NCBI GenBank assembly: GCA_030789695.1
Contig: CM061133.1
Coordinates: 91,859,248 to 91,923,247, forward strand
DNA from: Scilla litardierei
Taxonomy: Eukaryota; Streptophyta; Magnoliopsida; Asparagales; Asparagaceae
Length of the DNA: 64,000 nucleotides
Direction of reading: 5' to 3'
Positions 57,295-64,000 of the stretch are shown here, piece after piece. Position numbers and translations under genes: made by a program. Below the pieces are notes generated by a model that worked only from the letters and a program-made list of their open reading frames with translations, had not been told where the DNA came from and did no database searches. Position 1 is the first letter of the stretch; every line of letters starts with the position of its first letter.

Positions 57295-57339
57295 GGTCCC
57301 ATAAAAACAAGTTAGGTCATTCACCAACGGATAGAAATC

Positions 57340-57885
57340 TGTGAGACTTAGTCGGTCAAAGAACAATCACTGACCGACTAGTTCATCAACTAGTCGGTCA
57401 GCCAAACAACGTGGACCGACTAAGAGTAGATCTGAGAAGAGATAGAATTTCAGACCTAGAAATCTAGTCGGTCCAAGAAGACTGTCTGACCGACTAGTTT
57501 CACAACTAGTCGGTCAGCCAATGAACGTAGACCGACTAAGAGGCAAAATAACTTAGTCTGAATGCAAAGTGACTTAGTCGGTCCAAGAACAAAAGTTGAC
57601 CGACTAAATTGTCAACTAGTCGGTCACCAAACATTTTTAGACTGACTAACGATAAACAGTAGCTTAGGAGAAATTTAGCATGAACAGTAAGTCACAACTA
57701 GTCGGTAAAAGAAGCACCACTGACCGACTAGTTCACAAACTAGTCGGTCGGTGAGTCAACGTAGACCGACTAACTGTAAACAGTAAAGTCCAAGAAATTA
57801 AGGAATCAAACTAGTCGGTCCAAGAACAGTTGTCGACCGACTAGATCACCATCTAGTCGGTCAGTACTTGTTCTTGTACCAACTA
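57340..57885. repeat. Array of AGTCGGTC/GACCGACT stem-loops in U3
   Basis: About five units of some 115 bp. Each has two inverted pairs: AGTCGGTC, 14-18 bases, GACCGACT; then ACTAGTCGGTC, about 18 bases, GACCGACTA. AGTCGGTC words are near 57350, 57396, 57468, 57510, 57576, 57620, 57697, 57742, 57815 and 57855. Upstream of TATA on the minus strand. Confidence 0.85.
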
Positions 57886-58287
57886 ATATGCACAATAAAG
57901 TCCGAATCGAAGCGCGACGCTTCGAGGAAGTTAGAATGAACTTGTGCAAGGATCCTAGAGCTACGAAATGAGCGTAATGAAGATAGAAACGTAAGATATA
58001 CTCAAGGCTTAACAATCTATCAATCGAAACTAAAAGACTATAAATAAAACCTTAATAAACGGTCTTCGAGAGCTTCGATTGAATCTTCATAACTTCCAAA
58101 GCGTCGCAAGAGCTTCAACGAAGCTTTAGGCATGAATATGAGCTTTGGGAAGTGTTGAGATGTCGCTTTGAATGTTCTCGTGAATTTGGCGACGATCTCC
58201 AATACTGCGCTCACAAATTGTTAGTTCATGAATTATTTATGTTTGCTCATCATCCAAAACCAAATCCGGGGAGTCCAATATTCAACA

Positions 58288-58301
58288 TTCTCCCCCTTTT
58301 T
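58288..58301 (-). other. Polypurine tract, copia
   Basis: Minus AAAAAGGGGGAGAA immediately before the LTR start TGTTGAATATT; ATCACCAAAAAGGGGGAG is a familiar SIRE-type motif. Confidence 0.8.
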
Positions 58302-59250
58302 GGTGATGACAAACCAACATAAATAATAATCAAAAATAATAATTCAAATGTAAAATACTTACTCCCCCTGCATTGATGACACGTTAATTCCAAAAAGAAT
58401 ATATATGAATTGCATCAATCAGACGAGTAAGATATATAATGAGGATCGATTTTTGAAATATCGGATTTTGAAAATCCTTATATGTATCTTAACTCCCCCT
58501 TAATCTAACATATCAAACTAGATTCTTGGAAATTGAGTTAAATTTTCATTTGCGCTATTTATTATCATTATCTCTCCCCCTTTGGCATTATCCCAAAAAT
58601 GGGGGGCATACAACGACAACAATTAGGAAATGTAAAATCCAACATCGGGAGTCGTAGACAAAGACAATGGACCAACTTGACACCAAGGGAAAAGTGTGGA
58701 AATCAAATCAAGGTGTGCCAAAATGTCCATTATCAAAAAAAATAATCAAAATCATCTAAAATACCAAATAATTATTCATTTCTTGAATAAAGAAACATAC
58801 TCTTCAATATTCAATATTCTTGGTTAAATTTGTGCATGGAAAACAATTCTATACAATTATAGAATTTAAATCTATTTAACCAAGTTTTTAATCGTCGAGC
58901 GACGAGTTCACATTTCAAATGCATTCAACGAATACAAAAAAAAATGCACGACGAATAAATGACAAAGTGAATGACGATGAACATATATAAATATAGAGAC
59001 AACATGAGTACATCCAAAAAGATATCACATCGAATATATGAGGTACATCAAATGAAGTGAGACACATCATCTATATAAACAACAAAAAGTACATCATCAT
59101 CATCAACATCGTCATATCATAAAATTCAACTCCGACATCCAGAAAGCACAAAAAAATACATCAAAACATCTCTCAACCCCAGCCTAACCCAAAACACTCT
59201 CACTAAGATATATCATCCAAAGCGCAGTGGAGAGTCCTCGGAACAGACGA
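58302..59250. other. Non-coding 3' region of the SIRE-like element
   Basis: AT-rich, contains a second CTCCCCCTTTGGC string (58573) that could be an additional polypurine tract. No gene. Confidence 0.5.
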
Positions 59251-60924
59251 TCACGAGGAGGAGGCTGGATCTGCAGCGTCCGTGGGTCCAGTCGACGGAG
59301 TGGACTCAGGCTCTGCAGGGAGTAGAGGTGTCTCAACAGATGGAATCGTCGGGGCAGGAGTGGAGATCTCAGCAACAGGCTCAACAGCAGCATGGGTCTC
59401 GACAGAAGCAGCAGCAGTGGCAGTGTCAACAGCAGCAGGAGAGACATGAGCAGGCTCGGAAACAGGGTCAGCAGCAGGCTCAGAAGGCTGAAGAGCTGAA
59501 GCAGTAGGCTCTGGAACACCGGTAGTGGTGTCAACTCCAGGAGCAGAAGTGGAAGTACCAGCAGCAGCAGCAGTGGCCTCATCGCCACAGGCAAAAGAAG
59601 TGACAAGCTCGTCAAGCTCCTCATCGTCCATCTCCTCGGCCTCAGACACTGAAGGAGGAAGATCAATCCCCATCATACGAGCCATACGGCAGACTACCTC
59701 CTCAGTACGAGCCAAACGGGAGTCGTGCTGACGAAGTAGGCGTACGACATCGTCCAATGTAGCAGGGGAAGAGGAGGCTGCAGTAGCTGACGGAGTCGCC
59801 TGAGAAGCAGAAGTGGTAGACCTCTGCACGTGACGAAGTGCCGCTAGAGATTTCTTCACGGCCGTCGTGTTCAGAGGCGTACCCAAGGGACGCTCATCAT
59901 CAGGAGGGAGGGGGACTCGGAAATGACGGAATACAAGAGTCAACAGGCAAGGGTATGGAATGTGCGCAGACTTATTGGTCTTGTGTATACACTCGAAAGA
60001 ATCCATCTTATCGAGTATCACGCGAGCCCAATTAATCTCGCACCCCAAGAAAAGAGCGTAGATCAATTTCAAGAACGGCTGGGATGGGAGTGAAGAGGAT
60101 CCATACTTAGGGAGGAGACATGACTTCAAGATCAGGTTAAGAACCCACGCATTCGGCTTGAAAGATTTTGATGGAACACCAATGAATGCGGAGGGGATAA
60201 CCTGGAAGATATCTGCAAGAATAGACTGATCCAAGGAAGAATTGTCGTCTACGGAAATGTCCGAAGGAAGGAGACCACACGACGAACAACCAAGAATCTC
60301 CCCCAAGATTTCTGCCGTGAGAACTATAGGAGTTCCCAAGACAGTCGTCTCAATGGAGTGGCTGGCGTCGTACTGGCCTCGAATGCGATTGGCATAGAAC
60401 AATTTCACGAGGCGAGGATACGGTTTGGGATTGGCTTTGGGGTCGTATCGGAGATAATCTAGAAGGCCACTATAAGAGAGAAGATCAGCAAGGCCGAGAA
60501 AATCAGAAAACTGAACGTAATGCTCTAACAACAGTGGACAGTGCTCTATACGGTTGTACGCTGCGAGACACTGAGGGTCATCACGGCACAACGATATGTC
60601 TACACCGCCGACTGGCATAGGAGCTTTACCCTTAGCCTTACGGGTCTTCGGAGGTGGTGTGGGTTCCCTAGTAGGCTCATCCTCTGGGATAAATTCAGAG
60701 TCGGAATCGGGAGGAGTAGCCGGAGTCTGAAGTATGGGCTTTTTGGTCTTGGATTTGCGGGGTTTAGCTATGGCAGTCCTAGGCTTCTTAGGAGGAGGCG
60801 AAGATGGAGAGCCTTGGGTTGACTTGGCACGACGCTTAGGTTTCGGGGGATTCCTAGGGTCGGAAGGCCCTACGGTCATAGGAGAAGCCCCGGAAGAGGC
60901 GATAGGAATTCTAGTCTTAGCCAT
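59251..60924 (-). CDS. Envelope-like / plant transposon protein ORF (PF20167-like)
   Basis: Intact 557-residue frame from MAKTR at 60924; an in-frame Met at 61029 lies within the next LTR and is not favoured. N-terminal 115 residues are basic and Pro-rich (PKPKRRAKS). The middle (about 120-345) is globular, with RLVKLFYANRIRG near 171-183 and TPIVLTAEILGEILG after it, the pattern of 'putative plant transposon protein' (Transposase_32). A short coiled stretch (VRLLRQHDSRLARTEEV) is followed by about 170 residues rich in Ala, Thr, Pro and Glu. I see no signal peptide or membrane span, so 'envelope' is only a historical name. It sits between pol and the 3' LTR of the SIRE-like element, the usual place of this extra ORF. 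Confidence 0.7.
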   Translation of the reverse strand: MAKTRIPIASSGASPMTVGPSDPRNPPKPKRRAKSTQGSPSSPPPKKPRTAIAKPRKSKTKKPILQTPATPPDSDSEFIPEDEPTREPTPPPKTRKAKGKAPMPVGGVDISLCRDDPQCLAAYNRIEHCPLLLEHYVQFSDFLGLADLLSYSGLLDYLRYDPKANPKPYPRLVKLFYANRIRGQYDASHSIETTVLGTPIVLTAEILGEILGCSSCGLLPSDISVDDNSSLDQSILADIFQVIPSAFIGVPSKSFKPNAWVLNLILKSCLLPKYGSSSLPSQPFLKLIYALFLGCEINWARVILDKMDSFECIHKTNKSAHIPYPCLLTLVFRHFRVPLPPDDERPLGTPLNTTAVKKSLAALRHVQRSTTSASQATPSATAASSSPATLDDVVRLLRQHDSRLARTEEVVCRMARMMGIDLPPSVSEAEEMDDEELDELVTSFACGDEATAAAAGTSTSAPGVDTTTGVPEPTASALQPSEPAADPVSEPAHVSPAAVDTATAAASVETHAAVEPVAEISTPAPTIPSVETPLLPAEPESTPSTGPTDAADPASSS

Positions 60925-60944
60925 AGCACAACGAGCACAAGCAC

Positions 60945-62950
60945 TGACCGGCGCCCCGTTTACGGTTTGGGCGCGGTGTCGTTTTACCGCAAGTGCATGG
61001 TTAGTGTAGGGTGCGGGTATATCGAACACAGGGAGGTGGATGGCTTGAGTGGCTACTAGCCTCGCCTAGGTCGTGTGCTAGCTACGCGGATAATATGGGT
61101 GAAGTGTAGAAATAAAAGGAAGAAATGAAAAAGACACGAAATGAATCCCCGCTAACACGGGCTAGAGCACTCATGACACTTGGCATTTGACTTGACCCAG
61201 GGTGAGACATTGCCCCAAAAGGTGGTACCTAGCGTCCATGGCCCGATATTCCGGTCGGTGCCAAGCACGCTAGGCCTACCCGGTTCCGGACGGTGGGCAT
61301 TCCCATGTCCATTAACACCTTCCGAAACCGGGAGCATTAAGGTCGCAATGATATCTCCCAACACTTCGTCCAAGCCGCTCCCGCGCGCGAGGACTCGATG
61401 TCAACGCTCGGGGCGTGAGCTATGGCTAGGGAGTCAACCGCCAAGTTTATTCCCCCTTGGCCCGACGGTCAGAGGCGGTCTTTCTCCCGCCAATGACAAT
61501 GAAACACCCCCGCGTAACCCTAATGGCCAAATAGGTCAAATGTGATTTCTAGCAATACATCGAAGCGGATCTTGACAGGACAAGCACCGGACCCCAATCC
61601 CCAACACAACTAGTGTGTTGCCGTACGAATTGGACTCAGATTGCTAGAAATCCCCATTGACACATTTCATCGAACACATGCCATGCAACCAAGCCAAATG
61701 TAAATTTCCAAGCATCAATCCTACCCTAACCCGTATTAGGGTTCATCAAACACTACTCAATGGTGAATAACATAAAAACAAGCAATAGAAAAGACATACA
61801 AACGTTCACCATCAAGCAACAATGAAAACAACACAAAACAATAGAAAATGAGAGAAGAAAACACTTAGCTTGCAATTGAGTCTTCAATCCATTACAAGAT
61901 TTATTAGAAGATAAAACCTAATCTAACCTACCCTAATCCTCCCAACAAAGGGGCTGAAAAAGTCCTAAAAACTAGAGGAGAATCCCCTCCAAGTCGTGCC
62001 CCCAACCCCTATTTAAAACCCCTCAAAAACCCTCTTGGGTCGGGTTCAAAACTGTCAAAAAAGGCCCACCCGATCGGGTGAAAACTCACCCGATCTGGTG
62101 GAATAAACAGAGAGCTCAGATACGCAGAAACAGATCTCACCCGGTCGGTTGACAAGTCAACCGATCGGTTGAAGTGAAATTCCAGACTGCAGCCAGTTTC
62201 AGCACATAGCTGCGCTTAGAAAATTCCAGAAAAATCTAGAAAAATCGGATTTGGGCATGCGACCTATCGTTGGAAAGCTAACGATGATGCCGACGCTAGA
62301 AAAATAAGAGATCACCCAAAATCCTTCTGGAATGGTAGCAGATCTTCAATGAATGAGCAGCGGTGTGCGAAAGCGGAAGAAAAGGCCACCCGATCGGTTG
62401 AAACATCAACCGATCGAGTGAGCCGCTTGTTTCTTTGGCCGTCGGGCTTTGGGAGCTTCAACCGGTCGCTGAGGAGAACGGGTGGCATGACCGGGTCGTC
62501 GTTTGGGAAACTTCAGCTTCAGATGAACCGATCGGGTGAGATATCACCCGATCGGTTGGAATTAAGCTCCAACTTCCCGAGAACTTTGTTGGGATGAACC
62601 GGTCGGCGAACCGGTCGGTTGACTTTGCACTTTGCTCCAACTTCAGTCCGGGTCGTGCACGCGTGCATCGCCCGATCGGTTGGCTGTGTCCAACCGATCG
62701 GGTGGGGGCTGAAAAGTGGCAATCTTGGTCGTTTGACCCCCTGGATCACGCGTGACCCCTCCCGTTGCTCCGGGGACTCATGATATCATCGTTTTATGTC
62801 CCAAATGCTGTAAGTTCCTGCAAAACACGAAAAACACGGAAAAGTGAAAGAAAACAAGAAAACACGCGAAAACGAATAAAAGACGGCGGTAAAATACGGA
62901 AAAACACGGAAGAAAACGTGCGCAAATATATGAAATATAAACGCACGTCA
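60945..62950 (-). repeat. 3' LTR of a second Athila-like element
   Basis: TG at 60945 and CGTCA at 62950. The left 90 bp parallel the starts of the LTRs at 6683 and 12168 (GGTGTCGTTTTACCGCAAG against GATGTCGTCTAACCGCAAG, then GCATGGT and GCGGGTAT). Just outside the right end is the same polypurine and CTCGTCCTCAAGGAAGAC text as after 8712. Length 2.0 kb agrees. The body continues beyond the window. It was inserted 20 bp upstream of the ATG of the envelope-like ORF. Confidence 0.7.
62060..62710. repeat. Palindromic CACCCGATCGGTTG stem-loops in U3
   Basis: Six inverted pairs, e.g. 62139-62174, 62387-62420, 62526-62559 and 62670-62705; the last is CCCGATCGGTTGG, six bases, CCAACCGATCGGG, a perfect 13 bp stem. 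They begin about 45 bp upstream (minus strand) of a weak TATA-like TTTAAAT at 62010-62017. Confidence 0.8.
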
Positions 62951-64000
62951 AAATCCCCCAAGCTGAACTCTTCCTCGTCCTCAAGGAAGACGAGTGAGAG
63001 TAGGAGCTCGGAGGGAGAAAATAGAGAGAAGGAGAGAAAAAGAGAATTCTATATTCTAGATCGCCCGTAAGGGCCAACAAAATCAAACACGCCACACGAA
63101 GCAAGCATACGACAAAACACAACACTAAACCAAGGAATGTGAGTCCAAACAAGTGTCGTGGGCCCACGCAGTGAAGCGCGAGTGAGTGTGGTCGTGTGCT
63201 AGCAGATGGTGTCACTATCTACGATGTGCAATAAAGCTCCATATACACATACCCAAAGAAAGACCCAAATATCGATTCAAATTGAATTAAGCAGTGAATA
63301 TATGGTTCAAGCATGCATGAGAATAGAGAGAGAATCGAAACATATCATGCGTCAGGGACTCCACAACTAGGGTTAAGGAAATCACCACACTAAAGCCTAG
63401 ATAGTAGCTAAAAAGTTCCTAAGCCAAGTGTTTTCGAAAACGATGGGGGTTGAGATGATGTGGAGAAGAACACTCGGTGCAAATTCTCGCCTTCCCTTTA
63501 TTCTCGGCAAGTAGGAAAAATATTCACACTGGAATTTTTTTTGGGTTTTGGGTATTTGTATTTTTTTTGGATTTTTGGCTATACAATTTTTTTTATTCAT
63601 TTCTTTCTTTTTGGGTTTTTCTTTTCTTTTCTCCTTTTTTGGATTTTTGGATATTGGGGTATATACATGTGTACTCTCCCAAGTGGGAGAACGGTACACG
63701 ACGAGGGGGTTTACACCAAGTAAAACAAAAAAGAAATCGGAATCTAAACACTTGGGCAAAGGAAACTATTCTCGCTAATTAGAGCATGGGCTAAGTGGGT
63801 TATCCTAGTCCTTAATTGTGGAATCCCGACACGTGCGAATTGAAATATACGATATAAATATAGCATGCATATAGAAGCAGACAGTAGAAGCAGATACCGC
63901 ACATTCAAATCGAAGCATGATAATCTAGGGGTCAACCAAGGATAGGTATATAAATCAAAATCACAAAATAGAAGTACACCCCTAGCTAGTCACGACAAAC
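62951..64000. other. Inner non-coding edge of the second Athila-like element
   Basis: Starts with minus GCTTGGGGGATTTTGA, a polypurine tract. A T-rich low-complexity stretch at 63530-63660 matches in style 9430-9470 of the first element. No gene; predicted frames here are low-complexity. Confidence 0.6.

Larger units (their letters stand above)
56567..58287 (-). repeat. 3' LTR of a SIRE/Maximus-like copia element
   Basis: TGCATAAGTACTAGAG at the left and TTCAACA at the right give TG...CA ends, 1721 bp. To its right is the polypurine tract, so this is the 3' LTR of a minus-strand element whose body continues right. Contains a TATA box (57286-57294) and a palindrome array (57340-57885). Confidence 0.7.

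Noticed and set aside
57340..57885. CRISPR-like array
   Set aside because: Unit and spacing vary, units are inverted pairs, and the array is inside a plant LTR; there are no cas genes.
63397..63782. Phe/Leu-rich frame resembling membrane segments
   Set aside because: It is T-rich low-complexity DNA (TTTTTTGG repeats) in a non-coding edge that also occurs in the first Athila-like element.

Overview
The window is plant nuclear DNA, almost certainly from a flowering plant with a repeat-rich genome. The evidence is Ty3/gypsy, Ty1/copia and L1-type elements of plant lineages, plant-type Helitron ends, and broken pieces of plant gene families (RABA-type Rab, KIN-14 kinesin, PDR/ABCG transporter, KUP/HAK K+ transporter, LHT-type amino-acid transporter). 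I cannot name the species. I see no intact host gene, no rRNA or tRNA gene and no CRISPR array. Nearly everything is mobile DNA, nested several layers deep.

Layout. 1-3790: end of a decayed Tat-type gypsy element (minisatellite, antisense extra gene, probable LTR). 3815-6270: microsatellites alternating with fold-back elements and two head-to-tail Helitrons. 6271-21809: a proposed large Helitron carrying Rab, kinesin and ABCG fragments in sense, split by a 7.5 kb gag-only Athila-like element (6683-14228, minus). 21811-36880: a chain of fold-back elements joined by microsatellites, into which a LINE (22246-27963) and a copia element (28629-36299, minus) inserted. From 36881: a minus-strand Helitron 3' end, then a segment with minus-strand LHT and KUP fragments. 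39678-48334: a complete Tat/Retand element (minus) with identical-length 988 bp LTRs and a CCTTT target duplication; it has no gag, a pol interrupted only by TGA stops, and an apparently intact, intron-containing antisense gene. 51107-56384: a truncated Tekay-like element, also without gag. 56385-60944: SIRE-like copia 3' LTR and an intact envelope-like/plant-transposon-protein ORF. 60945-64000: 3' LTR and inner edge of a second Athila-like element (minus).

Most notable points: (1) fold-back elements with hairpin tips, Helitrons and microsatellites are strung together repeatedly; (2) three different LTRs carry arrays of palindromic motifs with a CGGTC or GATCG core just upstream of their TATA boxes, like transposon-borne enhancers; (3) a 664-residue three-exon antisense gene stays open in an element whose pol is dead. 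All boundaries were read by eye; no searches or alignments were run.
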